A stretch of DNA of 64,000 nt from Woeseia sp037968755 (GTDB taxonomy: Bacteria; Pseudomonadota; Gammaproteobacteria; Steroidobacterales; Woeseiaceae): contig JBBKWB010000080.1 of the NCBI GenBank assembly GCA_037968755.1, forward strand, positions 71,677 to 135,676, in the 5' to 3' direction. A model generated the notes under the pieces. The model had not been told where the DNA came from. It was given only the letters and a program-made list of their open reading frames with translations, and made no database searches. A program made the translations under genes and the position numbers. Below, in pieces: positions 9,039-17,832 of the stretch; position 1 is the first letter of the stretch, and the number at the start of each line of letters is the position of its first letter.

Positions 9039-10094
9039 ATGAATGTAAAACCACTCTTCAAGCTGATGGTCGAGAAAAAAGCCTCTGACCTTTTCTTCGC
9101 GCCATTTGCGCCAGCCAAAATCAAGATCGACGGCAAGATCATGCCGGTGAACAAGCTCGAAATGACGCCAAAGATGGTCAAGCAGGCAGCTATTGAGCTG
9201 ATGGACGAAGACCTGCTCGAACAGTTCACGCGTGACCTGGAAGTCGATTTCGCTATTTCGGAACCCGGTCTTGGCCGCTTCCGGGTCAATGTATTTCACC
9301 AGCGTGGCAACGTGGCGATGGTGCTGCGTTACATCACGGCGGAAATGCCGGTGCTGGACGATCTCGGCATGCCACAGCAGCTTAAAGAGCTGGTCATGTT
9401 GCGCCGCGGACTGATCTTGATGGTTGGCGCAAGCGGCAACGGTAAGTCGACAACCCTTGCTGCAATGGTCAATCACCGCAACGAGAAGACCTCATCACAC
9501 ATTATTACGATTGAGGACCCGATCGAGTTCCTGCATCCGAACAAGCAGTCAATCGTCAACCAACGCGAAGTGGGGCTTGATACCAAGTCCTATGCTGCCG
9601 CCATGAAAAGTGCCATGCGCGCCGCGCCCGACGTCATCCAGATCGGTGAGATTCGTGATCGCGAGTCAATGCAGTCTGCCATCGACATGGCGGGTACGGG
9701 TCACCTCGTAATGGCAACCCTGCATTCTAACAACGCACCGGAAACACTGGACCGCATCATCAACATGTTCCCGCAGGAGCAGCACGCGCAAGTGTTTCTC
9801 GATCTGTCGCACTACCTGCGTGCCATTATCTCCCAGCGCCTGGTGCGCTCACGCACCGGCAAACGGGTCGCGGCAATTGAGCTTATGCTGAACACGCCGC
9901 ATATCAAGGACCTGATTCTGCGCGGCGATATCTCCGAGGTTAAGGAAGCACTCAAGAACAGCGGCGAGAAAGGCGTGCAAAACTTCGATGACGCGTTACT
10001 CGACCTGTACAAGGCCGGTACGATCACGCTCGAAGAGGCCATGTCACACGCCGATTCACGCTCCAACCTGGAAGCCAAAATCAACTTCGGTTAA
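9039..10094 (+). CDS. Third PilT/PilU-family ATPase (PilU-like paralogue)
   Basis: A 351-residue paralogue of pilT and pilU located 32 nt after pilU. The domain order is the same: an N-terminal PAS-like part (LMVEKKASDLFF), Walker A GASGNGKST at 130-138 (Ser replaced by Asn and an Ala-Ser in place of Pro-Thr), Asp box ITIEDPIEF, Walker B VIQIGEIRDRE and a His box TGHLVMATLHS. The catalytic Glu and P-loop Lys remain, so it is probably an active ATPase. The C-terminal segment NTPHIKDLILRGD is PilU-like rather than PilT-like. It probably modulates pilus retraction. It could be called PilU2, but function is unproven. Confidence 0.88.
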   Translation: MNVKPLFKLMVEKKASDLFFAPFAPAKIKIDGKIMPVNKLEMTPKMVKQAAIELMDEDLLEQFTRDLEVDFAISEPGLGRFRVNVFHQRGNVAMVLRYITAEMPVLDDLGMPQQLKELVMLRRGLILMVGASGNGKSTTLAAMVNHRNEKTSSHIITIEDPIEFLHPNKQSIVNQREVGLDTKSYAAAMKSAMRAAPDVIQIGEIRDRESMQSAIDMAGTGHLVMATLHSNNAPETLDRIINMFPQEQHAQVFLDLSHYLRAIISQRLVRSRTGKRVAAIELMLNTPHIKDLILRGDISEVKEALKNSGEKGVQNFDDALLDLYKAGTITLEEAMSHADSRSNLEAKINFG

Positions 10095-10114
10095 TCGGGG
10101 AACCGGTATCGCGG

Positions 10115-11008
10115 TTATCGATTTGCGGGGAATACCCTGGCGGCATCGAATACCGGACCGTCGACGCACACCCGTTTCATCGCGGGGCCGTCGTCTTCTT
10201 CGACCAGCACTGTACAGCCGGCACAGCCGCCGACGGCGCAGGCCATGAATTCTTCAAGCGATACCTGGCACGGCAGCGCATAGCGCTCAGCGAGCCTCGC
10301 GACGGCTTGCAACATCGGCGTTGGGCCGCAGGCAAACACTTCAACTTCCGCACGTTGTGTCTCGTCCATCGAGGCCAGCCACACATCAGCGAGCTCGGTC
10401 ACGTAGCCCTGGAAGCAACCAGCAAAGCCTGCAAGACTCGCGAGCCGCGACGGGTAGCCCCATTCCTCGATCAGCGGCATGGCGCGATTCGTCCCGGCAT
10501 CGAGCCAGTCGCAAGCAATTGCAGAACGTTGCTCGGCAAACGGAAACGGCAGCTCGGACCCCATCAATATCATAGGCCGCCAGTCGCTGGAGTCAGCGCG
10601 TAGCGCTTCCGCGAGAAACACCATCGGCGGTATCCCAACGCCACCGCCGATCAACAGCGGGCGGCGGCGAGCCGGATTTGGCGCAAAGCCCTGGCCGATA
10701 GGGCCAATGATGCTGACTACATCGCCGCTATTGCGACTGCCGAGCAAGCCCAGCCCGTCGCCAACCACTTTAAACAGGACCTCGATCCAGCCAGCCGCAG
10801 CGTCGACCCGCATGATCGACAACGGCCGCCGCATCGGCACCGCGTCGTCGCAGCGAATGTGCGCAAAGCTGCCGGGTGTCGCGCGGCTGGCGCACTCCGG
10901 GGCGAGCAGTCGCAGTACGAATTGCTCGCCGGGAAAGGTTTCTACACTGAGGACCTTCGCATCTTCGACAAAAATGCTGTCGCGATGTGGCCGTGACGAA
11001 TTATTCAT
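10115..11008 (-). CDS. PyrK-like ferredoxin reductase, dihydroorotate dehydrogenase electron-transfer subunit family
   Basis: A 297-residue protein with a flavin-binding barrel (GSFAHIRCD, RRPLSIMRV), an NAD-binding part (LLIGGGVGIPPMVFLAEAL, FACGPTPMLQAV) and a C-terminal 2Fe-2S cluster motif, Cys-x4-Cys-x2-Cys, in FMACAVGGCAGC with a later Cys in MKRVCVDGP. This matches PyrK, which passes electrons from class 1B dihydroorotate dehydrogenase to NAD. No PyrD partner is in the window. The ATG at 11008 overlaps the pyrB stop as ATGA, which supports this start and co-translation with pyrB. Confidence 0.85.
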   Translation of the reverse strand: MNNSSRPHRDSIFVEDAKVLSVETFPGEQFVLRLLAPECASRATPGSFAHIRCDDAVPMRRPLSIMRVDAAAGWIEVLFKVVGDGLGLLGSRNSGDVVSIIGPIGQGFAPNPARRRPLLIGGGVGIPPMVFLAEALRADSSDWRPMILMGSELPFPFAEQRSAIACDWLDAGTNRAMPLIEEWGYPSRLASLAGFAGCFQGYVTELADVWLASMDETQRAEVEVFACGPTPMLQAVARLAERYALPCQVSLEEFMACAVGGCAGCTVLVEEDDGPAMKRVCVDGPVFDAARVFPANR

Positions 11009-12006
11009 GCGCCATTGCGGCCGGTTACCGCGCACAGGATCGCCATGCGTACTGCGAGACCGTTGGTAACCTGTTGGGTAATCACGGAACGCGGGCTATC
11101 GGCCAGGGTCGATTCAATCTCGATGCCACGATTCATTGGTCCTGGATGCATTACGATCGCGTCTTTGGCTGCAATCTGCATGCGCGCTTTGCTAACGCCG
11201 TAGTTAGCAAAATATTCATCGATTCCGGGAATGCCGTCGAGGTTGCCGATGCGTTCCCGCTGAATTCGCAATGCCATGACGACGTCCGCATCTCGCAGAC
11301 CCTCATCAAGGTCGCCGACGATGCGTGCGCCCGGGAACATTTGCGGATCAGGCGCCAGCGCCGGCGGTGATACCAACGCCAGTTCACCAACACCCATGGT
11401 AGTGAGGCCCTCTGCCGCCGAACGCGCAACTCGCGAGTGTGCGATGTCGCCAACGATGGCAACCTTGAGCCCGGCGAAATCACCTTTATGCTGGCGGATG
11501 GTCAACAGGTCCAGCAGACCTTGCGTCGGGTGGGCAACATCGCCTTCGCCACCATTAAGAATACGCACGTGGTCATGGACATGGCGCGCGATATACGCCG
11601 GCACGCCAGCGCCGGCGTCGCGAACGACGAATACATCGACCTGCATCGCCTGCAGCGTGTAGATCGTGTCGAGTATGCTTTCGCCTTTCTTGCGCGACGA
11701 GGTGTTGACGTCAAGATTGAGTACATCGGCGCCGAGTCGTTTCGCCGCGAGTTCGAACGAGGCACGCGTACGGGTACTGGGCTCAAAAAACAGGTTGGCG
11801 ACGGTGCAGCCGGCGAGCGCCTTTGAGCGAACCGGGGCTTCGCCCAGCGGGCTCAGCCACTGTTCGGCTGCATCGAGCAGGGCAGTCAGCTGGGCTCGAT
11901 CAATTCCACGTAACGACAGCAAATGCCGCAAGCTGCCGTCCGCATTGAATTGCAGACCGGTATCGTGCGCGGCGCGTTCTGATTCTGTGGCAGGTGTGGC
12001 TGTCAT
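11005..12006 (-). CDS. pyrB: Aspartate carbamoyltransferase catalytic subunit
   Basis: The protein (333 residues) joins carbamoyl phosphate and aspartate in pyrimidine synthesis. The carbamoyl-phosphate loop is FFEPSTRTRASFE, with HPTQGLLDLLTI and VMALRIQRER further on. The N-terminal extension of about 15 residues before the conserved core is usual for the class found in Pseudomonas and relatives. Unlike in Pseudomonas, no pyrR precedes it and no pyrC-like gene follows; a PyrK-like gene overlaps its stop codon instead. Confidence 0.95.
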   Translation of the reverse strand: MTATPATESERAAHDTGLQFNADGSLRHLLSLRGIDRAQLTALLDAAEQWLSPLGEAPVRSKALAGCTVANLFFEPSTRTRASFELAAKRLGADVLNLDVNTSSRKKGESILDTIYTLQAMQVDVFVVRDAGAGVPAYIARHVHDHVRILNGGEGDVAHPTQGLLDLLTIRQHKGDFAGLKVAIVGDIAHSRVARSAAEGLTTMGVGELALVSPPALAPDPQMFPGARIVGDLDEGLRDADVVMALRIQRERIGNLDGIPGIDEYFANYGVSKARMQIAAKDAIVMHPGPMNRGIEIESTLADSPRSVITQQVTNGLAVRMAILCAVTGRNGA

Positions 12007-12045
12007 CGCGGCGGCATTCTACTTGAATGCACGGCTGTATGCGCG

Positions 12046-12501
12046 TCAGTCAGGAATCTTGCCTGCCAACCAGCGCTCGGCAATACAGGCGGCCGCGGCG
12101 GCATCAATTTCACCCTTGCTGATACGCTTGCGACGACCGTCGCGGCGAGCGGCGATGAGTTGTTCGCTGGCGGCCTGCGAGCTGTAGCGCTCGTCCACCG
12201 TCTCGATGGGTCGTTGGTAACGGCTGAGGCAGACGCAAAATTCGCGAATCGGCTCAAGCAGGGCGGGTGGCTTGCCGTCGGCCGTCTGCGGCATGCCGAC
12301 AATCAGCCTTGATGGCTGCCATTCCTTGATGAGGTGGTCGATGCGCGCCCAATCGGGCCCACCAGCGCCATTGCTGACCGTGTCCAGGGCGCTCGCAGAT
12401 TGGGTAACCTGCTGACCAACGGCCACGCCGATTCGTCGCAAACCGAAATCAAAGGCGAGGACCGTCTCCGGACGAAGGTGACTGTCAGGCGTGCCCGGCA
12501 T
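12046..12501 (-). CDS. ruvX: RuvX/YqgF family putative Holliday junction resolvase, pre-16S rRNA nuclease
   Basis: A 151-residue RNase H-fold protein. LAFDFGLRRIGVAVG carries the first catalytic Asp, LIVGMP is in the middle, VDERYSSQAA holds the Asp-Glu pair and GEIDAAAAACIAERWL closes the active site. In E. coli YqgF matures the 5' end of 16S rRNA. It overlaps algH by 17 nt and lies 40 nt before pyrB, as in Pseudomonas. Confidence 0.93.
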   Translation of the reverse strand: MPGTPDSHLRPETVLAFDFGLRRIGVAVGQQVTQSASALDTVSNGAGGPDWARIDHLIKEWQPSRLIVGMPQTADGKPPALLEPIREFCVCLSRYQRPIETVDERYSSQAASEQLIAARRDGRRKRISKGEIDAAAAACIAERWLAGKIPD

Positions 12502-13048
12502 CGGGAGCCAGTTGGCTGATATCTATGCCGAGGAGGCGGGTGGCGAGTTGCCAGCGATCTGCGTACGGGGCGTCAAAAATAATCTCCGCGTTAGCAGTAA
12601 CGTTCAGCCAGCTGTTCGCAAGGATTTCGGCTTCCAGTTGGCCCGCTTCCCAACCGGCGTAGCCGAGTGCCACCACAGATTTGTCGGGGCCTTTGCCCGC
12701 TGCGATAGCGTCGAGGATATCGCGCGACAGGGTTAGCTGAATGTCCGTCGAAACGTGTACCGAACTGTCGAACTGGTAGCCCGCATTGTGCAGGACGAAG
12801 CCGCGATCCTGCGCTACAGGGCCGCCATTCAACACCGCTGACTCGGCGAGGATAGGGTTATCACAGCCTATGGAGAGCTGCTCGAACAGCCCACCGAGCT
12901 GCAGATTGAGGGGCCGGTTGATAACGATGCCCAGCGCACCCTCCTGATTGTGTTCACAGATCAATGTGACAGTCGAATTGAAATTGGGGTCAGCCATGCC
13001 GGGCATGGCGATCAGGAGCTGGTTGTTCAGCGCGCCGGTCATTTCCAT
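12485..13048 (-). CDS. algH: YqgE/AlgH family protein
   Basis: A 187-residue cytoplasmic protein of the YqgE/AlgH (DUF179) family. Hallmarks are LLIAMPGMADPNF near the start, ALGIVINRPL, VLNGGPVAQDRGFVLH and ALGYAGWEAGQLEAEI. The family is named after a Pseudomonas regulator of alginate production, but its biochemical role is still unclear. It overlaps ruvX at its 3' end. Confidence 0.93.
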   Translation of the reverse strand: MEMTGALNNQLLIAMPGMADPNFNSTVTLICEHNQEGALGIVINRPLNLQLGGLFEQLSIGCDNPILAESAVLNGGPVAQDRGFVLHNAGYQFDSSVHVSTDIQLTLSRDILDAIAAGKGPDKSVVALGYAGWEAGQLEAEILANSWLNVTANAEIIFDAPYADRWQLATRLLGIDISQLAPDAGHA

Positions 13049-13088
13049 GTCGACAGTATCGGTCCTCGCAGAAGAGAGAACAACCGGC

Positions 13089-14048
13089 CTACAGTGAGCT
13101 GGCGGCCGTCGTAAGGCCGGTGCCGCTAAAGCGCCATTTATACAGAAAGTTGAGCTGTGGATAATCCAGGCGCACGGCTTCCGGGAACGGGTCGAACGGC
13201 GAGGCTCTGCGCAGGATATTCAATGCCGCCTGGTCCAGGGCATAGGATCCGGAGGAGCGCACAATGATGACTTCCGCCAGTTGCCCGGAGGCGTTAATCG
13301 TTACCTCAAGAGTGGGGCTGCCAGTCAGGCCGCGCAGCCCTGCCTGTTCCGGGATGTACTTGCTGCCGACCAGTTCGATCTTGCGTTTCCAGCGGTCCAC
13401 GTAGCCGGCAATACTGGATTCGCGGGTATCTGCGCTGAGCAACACCGGTTGCCGGTTCTGATCCCGGACCAGGAAGTTTGCCTCCTGCTCCTGGGGTAGC
13501 GGTAAGGTCGTGTCCACGCCGGCTTCGAGATAGGCGGCACGACTATCGTCAGCCTGTGGATCATCACGCGGCGTGTCAGATACCTGGCGGTCCCGCTCTG
13601 CGCGAGTAGTCAGCAGTTGATCTGACGATTCCTGGTGACGGGTCGCGTCACGCAGGTCGCGGGCATCAAGATCGCCGATATTGTCTACAGGAACGTTGCT
13701 TTTCGCCGGCGCTCCGGGGCGTGCTGATTCATCGGTGTTGCCGCCGCCTTGCTGGCTGGCCTGTGCCAGGTACGCGGCGTTGTCGTCGCGATCGTAACTT
13801 TTGTCCGGGTCAGCAACGATGGTTACTTCGAGCGAGACAGTATTGGAGGGCAAGCTGTCGAACACAGCGTTAAAAGTGATGCCAATGATCAGAATGCCGT
13901 GCACCAGGGCGGCCAGGAAGAGCATGGGTGGCAGGCGATCCGGTTTCGAGTCCAGATCGAGCTTGATCTCGTCAAGGTCGCCCAAGTCGGCGATTCCGCT
14001 GCTCACTGTTTCAGCCATATGCACTGCGTTATCAAAATATGCATTCAT
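13089..14048 (-). CDS. tonB: Energy transducer TonB
   Basis: A 319-residue protein with one transmembrane segment (about residues 40-62, MLFLAALVHGILIIGITFNAV) after a cytoplasmic N-terminus, a long Asp/Ala/Arg/Gln-rich periplasmic linker instead of the usual Pro-Lys repeats, and a C-terminal TonB domain (LEVTINASGQLAEVIIVRSSG, ending in LNFLYKWRFS). It probably couples the proton motive force to outer-membrane receptors such as BtuB in this window. No exbB or exbD is nearby. The position between gshB and algH matches the tonB3-type gene (PA0406) of P. aeruginosa. Confidence 0.88.
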   Translation of the reverse strand: MNAYFDNAVHMAETVSSGIADLGDLDEIKLDLDSKPDRLPPMLFLAALVHGILIIGITFNAVFDSLPSNTVSLEVTIVADPDKSYDRDDNAAYLAQASQQGGGNTDESARPGAPAKSNVPVDNIGDLDARDLRDATRHQESSDQLLTTRAERDRQVSDTPRDDPQADDSRAAYLEAGVDTTLPLPQEQEANFLVRDQNRQPVLLSADTRESSIAGYVDRWKRKIELVGSKYIPEQAGLRGLTGSPTLEVTINASGQLAEVIIVRSSGSYALDQAALNILRRASPFDPFPEAVRLDYPQLNFLYKWRFSGTGLTTAASSL

Positions 14049-14079
14049 TGTGACACATCGCGCCGCTACGGCCGCGCTG

Positions 14080-15108
14080 CTACTGCTCTGACAGCCAGTG
14101 TACGCGGCCTGCCATCGAGGGAGTGAGACGCAGATCGCCGTTTGCCGTGATCAGCAAGGCGTCATCAATGCCGAGGTCAGCACAGAGTTTCTCGAAGCCC
14201 GCGCTGCCGGCGACCAACAACGCGGTCGCTGCGGCGTCTGCCAATACAGGGTCGCGACTTACGACGGTTACAGAGGCGCTCTCCGTCGCCGGCTGGCCGC
14301 TGCGTGGATCGAGCACATGCATATAGCGTGTGCCGGCATACTCGAAGTAGCGCTCATAGTTGCCTGAGGTAAGTACCGCTTCGCCGGATTCGGCTTCCAG
14401 CCACGCTATGGCCTCTTCGCTGCCAGGTTTGCGAATGCCGATACGTGCCGGCCGTTGTCCGGCACGCCCGGCTACCAGCAGGTCGCCACCGATGTCGATA
14501 ATGGCATTGTCGATGCCGCGAGCCCGCAGCCGGCGGGCGGCGTCCGCCAGAATGGCACCCTTCGCAATGCCGCCCGGGTCCAGGACGACGCGCGGGTCGC
14601 GGCTTTCGAGACGCAAGCCGGACCATTGCAGCGACGTGCTGCTGGGCGGCGGCTGAGTATAAGCGGCAACCTCAGAAGCAGAGGGCGGACGCCAATTGTC
14701 GCGCAAGATATCGTTGAATCCCCAGAGTTCTGTCAATCCGCCCAGCGCCGGATTGAACAGGCCGTTGGAACGACGCTCAAGTTCACTTGCGCGCTGCAGC
14801 AAACCAGCAAGTGGCGCGCTCACCGGCGTTGCCTCGCCATTGGCTATCGCCATATTGATGCGTTTGAGTTCCCCATCGGCCCACGGGTACCAGTCCTTTT
14901 GCAGCGGCTGGAAACTGGCTTCGAGCTCAGCTGTTGCCCGCTCCGCGTCGGCTGTGGGTACGCCGTAGTAGCGCAGCGTTACGAGAGTGCCAAACGCGGC
15001 TAACGTGTGACTGACCTCCCTGGTTCGCGGCTGGCAGGCCGATAGCAACGCCGCGATGGCGCAGCATGCAAATGTGCTGTAGCTAGCGGCGCGCGCTGTC
15101 GATCGCAT
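14080..15108 (-). CDS. apbE: FAD:protein FMN transferase (ApbE), lipoprotein
   Basis: A 342-residue periplasmic lipoprotein with signal peptide and lipobox LLSAC. ApbE proteins hydrolyse FAD and attach FMN to Thr residues of target proteins such as NqrB/C and RnfG/D. Characteristic parts are FNPALGGL, DPGGIAKGA, IDIGGDLLVAG, and the Mg-site region with VLDPRSGQPA and DAAATALLV. I chose the ATG at 15108, since the longer frame would begin with a TTG at 15126. It overlaps gshB by 26 nt. It is extra relative to the Pseudomonas version of this cluster, and no flavinylated partner is encoded nearby. Confidence 0.9.
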   Translation of the reverse strand: MRSTARAASYSTFACCAIAALLSACQPRTREVSHTLAAFGTLVTLRYYGVPTADAERATAELEASFQPLQKDWYPWADGELKRINMAIANGEATPVSAPLAGLLQRASELERRSNGLFNPALGGLTELWGFNDILRDNWRPPSASEVAAYTQPPPSSTSLQWSGLRLESRDPRVVLDPGGIAKGAILADAARRLRARGIDNAIIDIGGDLLVAGRAGQRPARIGIRKPGSEEAIAWLEAESGEAVLTSGNYERYFEYAGTRYMHVLDPRSGQPATESASVTVVSRDPVLADAAATALLVAGSAGFEKLCADLGIDDALLITANGDLRLTPSMAGRVHWLSEQ

Positions 15109-16039
15109 CAAACAACAGCCCGGCAATGTTCAGGTCAAACAACTTGTCCAGTTCGCGGATGCCGGTCGGGCTGGTGACATTAATCTCGGTAAGGTAATCG
15201 CCAATGACATCGATACCGGCAAACAACACGCCCTTGTCGCGCAGCACCGGACCTACCCGTGAGCAGATAAAGCGGTCCCGCTCAGTCAGTTCGCGGCCTT
15301 CGCCGGTTGCGCCCATGACGAGGTTGCCGCGGTTGTCATCGGCCGAGGGAATGCGCGCAAGCGCATAGGGCACGGCTTCGCCATTTACGATCAAAATGCG
15401 TTTGTCGCCGGCCTTGATCTCCGGGATAAATACCTGGGCCATTGCGTAGCGGTGCCCGTTGTCGGTCAATGTTTCAAAGATGACATTGGCATTGTTGTCG
15501 CCTTTTTTGACCACGAAAATTGAGCGGCCACCCATGCCATCCAGCGGTTTAACCACTATATGTTCGTGCTCCAGCAGAAACTGTTTCAGATCGGACATCG
15601 ACCGAGTGACCAGGGTCAGCGGCGCACAATCAGCAAACCACGCTGTATACGCTTTTTCGTTCATGTCGCGCAGACTTTGCGGCCGATTTACGACCAGGGC
15701 GCCTTCCTGTTCGGCGCGCTCAAGTATGTAACTGCTGTAGATGTATTCCATGTCGAACGGCGGATCCTTGCGCATCAGGATCACATCAAGGTCGCCCAGC
15801 CGAATCTCGTTACGCTCACCCAGCGTAAACCAGTCATCATTGTTGTCACGAACCTGCAGGCGTCGCGACCTGCCGGTGGCGACGCCGGCCAGCATCCGCA
15901 GATCGTCCTGCAACAGGTAATGGATCTCCGCACCACGGCGCGTCGCTTCCAGCAACATGGCAAGCGAGCTGTCCTTCTTTGGTGTTATCGACTCGATTGG
16001 GTCCATAACGACACCTAGTCGCATCGGTTTATCGGGCAT
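15083..16039 (-). CDS. gshB: Glutathione synthetase
   Basis: An ATP-grasp enzyme of 318 residues that adds glycine to gamma-glutamylcysteine. The N-terminal part is LGVVMDPIESITPKKDSSLAML. Later motifs include RKDPPFDMEYIYSSYILE, VKPLDGMGGRSIF, and INVTSPTGIRELD, which holds metal ligands. The ATG at 16039 has GAGGAC upstream; a frame from 16147 would add 36 non-conserved residues. It heads the minus-strand gshB-apbE-tonB-algH-ruvX-pyrB series and is divergent from pilG. Confidence 0.95.
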   Translation of the reverse strand: MPDKPMRLGVVMDPIESITPKKDSSLAMLLEATRRGAEIHYLLQDDLRMLAGVATGRSRRLQVRDNNDDWFTLGERNEIRLGDLDVILMRKDPPFDMEYIYSSYILERAEQEGALVVNRPQSLRDMNEKAYTAWFADCAPLTLVTRSMSDLKQFLLEHEHIVVKPLDGMGGRSIFVVKKGDNNANVIFETLTDNGHRYAMAQVFIPEIKAGDKRILIVNGEAVPYALARIPSADDNRGNLVMGATGEGRELTERDRFICSRVGPVLRDKGVLFAGIDVIGDYLTEINVTSPTGIRELDKLFDLNIAGLLFDAIDSARR

Positions 16040-16440
16040 TGTGCTGCAGTCCTCAATTTGGGGTCTGAAATTTGCTGTTGCCGGGGCGCTTACTATACAG
16101 CTTGCAGAGCTGGCTCCATACCGTTGCAGCGGCTTCGGATGGAGCACTCCAGAGGCGGCCAGAATGCCGGATCAGTCTGATTGACATACAAAAACCGGCG
16201 CGTGGGCGCCCTGTCATGGCGACCCTTGGGGCAATGTGGTACAAGTCGTTTTGCGGGCAATTATTATGGCAAGACAGGCGTGATTTGCCGTGATCGAGTA
16301 AGGGAGGCGGCGAGCGAAACTGTCCTGCGACAGTTGGGCGAATGCCGCTTACTTATCACGGCGAAATGCTGTCTGGCACTCTGCCAGCACAACAACAGAG
16401 ATGCGGTCGAGTCCGGACCGCTATTGGGCGAGGAATTCCG
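16040..16440. other. Divergent intergenic region between gshB and pilG
   Basis: About 400 nt with no convincing gene. It must hold promoters for both divergent operons. TACTATACA near 16090 and ATTATTATGG near 16260 are possible -10-like stretches, but neither has a clear -35 at proper spacing. A long open frame running into pilG from 16342 is best explained as upstream extension of pilG. Confidence 0.5.
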
Positions 16441-16833
16441 GTGTCAAAAAGTGCTACTCAAGGTCTGAACGGACTGAAGATTCTGGTGATTGACGATAGC
16501 AAGACGATTCGCCGCACGGCGGAAACCCTGCTTTCGAAAGAAGGCTGTCAGGTGTTTACCGCCGTCGATGGCTTTGATGCGTTGTCAAAAATTGCCGATC
16601 ATCAACCGGACCTGATCTTCGTCGATATCATGATGCCGCGCCTGGATGGTTACCAAACCTGTTCGCTGATCAAGCACAACAAAATTTTCAAGGATACGCC
16701 GGTCATCATGCTGTCCAGTAAGGATGGTTTGTTCGATCGCGCCCGCGGCCGCATCGTTGGTTCTGAACAGTATCTGACCAAGCCGTTTACGCGCGATGAA
16801 TTGCTTGGCGCAATTTCCACGCAGATGGCTTGA
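16441..16833 (+). CDS. pilG: Type IV pilus response regulator PilG
   Basis: A 130-residue single-domain CheY-like receiver. ILVIDDSKTIRR carries the acidic pocket, the phosphorylated Asp is in LIFVDIMMPRLDGY, the Thr/Ser switch is in VIMLSSKDG and the Lys is in YLTKPFTRDE. In Pseudomonas PilG promotes pilus extension and cAMP signalling. The GTG at 16441 follows GAGGAATT. It opens the pil-chp operon. Confidence 0.93.
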   Translation: MSKSATQGLNGLKILVIDDSKTIRRTAETLLSKEGCQVFTAVDGFDALSKIADHQPDLIFVDIMMPRLDGYQTCSLIKHNKIFKDTPVIMLSSKDGLFDRARGRIVGSEQYLTKPFTRDELLGAISTQMA

Positions 16834-16862
16834 CGGCAAAGCAAATACTCAAGGAAGTACAA

Positions 16863-17228
16863 ATGGCAACAGTTCTTATTGTTGATGATTCGCCGACGGA
16901 GTTGCACCTGTTCCAGAAAATGCTGGAAAAGAATGGCTTCGTGGCCCTGGTCGCCGATAGTGGCGAGGAAGGCCTGCGCCAGGCGAAATCCGGCGCGCCG
17001 GATTGCATACTGATGGATGTCGTCATGCCTGGCATGAACGGTTTCCAGGCAACTCGCAAACTTACCCAGGACCCGGCGACCGCGAACATTCCGGTCATCA
17101 TGGTCACGACCAAAGATCAGGAGACCGACAAGATCTGGGGCATGCGCCAGGGTGCCGTGGAATACCTTGTTAAGCCGGTTGCCGAAAAAGACCTGGTAGC
17201 GAAAATCAATGAAGTCATGGTCGGCTGA
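16863..17228 (+). CDS. pilH: Type IV pilus response regulator PilH
   Basis: A 121-residue CheY-like receiver, second in the pil-chp operon. VLIVDDSPTELHLFQKML, CILMDVVMPGMNGFQ (phospho-acceptor Asp), VIMVTTKDQETDK and YLVKPVAEKD are the conserved pieces. PilH is thought to counteract PilG by favouring retraction or acting as a phosphate sink. AAGGAAG precedes the ATG. The stop codon is followed directly by the ATG of pilI. Confidence 0.93.
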   Translation: MATVLIVDDSPTELHLFQKMLEKNGFVALVADSGEEGLRQAKSGAPDCILMDVVMPGMNGFQATRKLTQDPATANIPVIMVTTKDQETDKIWGMRQGAVEYLVKPVAEKDLVAKINEVMVG

Positions 17229-17792
17229 ATGAGTACAGCGGCCGACCTCACTGCGCTCATCGAGCAACCCTTCGACCTGCTGCAGGAGCTGGAACGACGC
17301 AGCCGCAGTGCGATTGCGGGGCGTGGCACGGGTGATCTGCCGGAAGAATGGGTTGGTATCGGCTTCAGGATCGGCGATGAGCAGTTTGTTGCCAGTCGCG
17401 AAGAGGTCCGCGAAGTACTGATGTTGCCAGACAGTATTACCCGCGTGCCGGGCTCCAAACGCTGGGTTTTGGGTATTGCCAATTTACGCGGTCACTTGTT
17501 GCCGCTCATTGATCTGAAGTTGTACCTCGGCAGTGGCAGAACGCCGCTGCGGCGGGTCAGTCGCGTTATTTCCGTCAATCATCGCGACGTGCCTGCAGGC
17601 CTCGTGGTTGACGAGGTGCTCGGCTTCAGGCGCTTTCTTGATAATGAGTTTTCGGCTGAGTGGCCGGAAACGGTTGTGCGCTGCGACCGCTTTATACGCG
17701 GCGCATACAAGCGAGGCCCGGACGTCTGGCCGGTTTTTGGATTATACGAACTGCTCGAGAGCGGTTCATTTTTGCAGGCCGCAGCTGACTAG
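17229..17792 (+). CDS. pilI: CheW-like scaffold protein PilI
   Basis: A 187-residue CheW-domain protein that links the chemoreceptor PilJ to the kinase ChpA. The CheW signature is seen in FRIGDEQFVASREEVREVL, VPGSKRWVLGIANLRGHLLPLIDLK and GLVVDEVLGFRRF. The start codon abuts the pilH stop (TGAATG). The N-terminal 40 residues are variable, as in PilI of other species. Confidence 0.93.
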   Translation: MSTAADLTALIEQPFDLLQELERRSRSAIAGRGTGDLPEEWVGIGFRIGDEQFVASREEVREVLMLPDSITRVPGSKRWVLGIANLRGHLLPLIDLKLYLGSGRTPLRRVSRVISVNHRDVPAGLVVDEVLGFRRFLDNEFSAEWPETVVRCDRFIRGAYKRGPDVWPVFGLYELLESGSFLQAAAD

Positions 17793-17832
17793 CGCGCCGG
17801 CAAGCTAACTTATATCGAGTAGTTACAGAATT

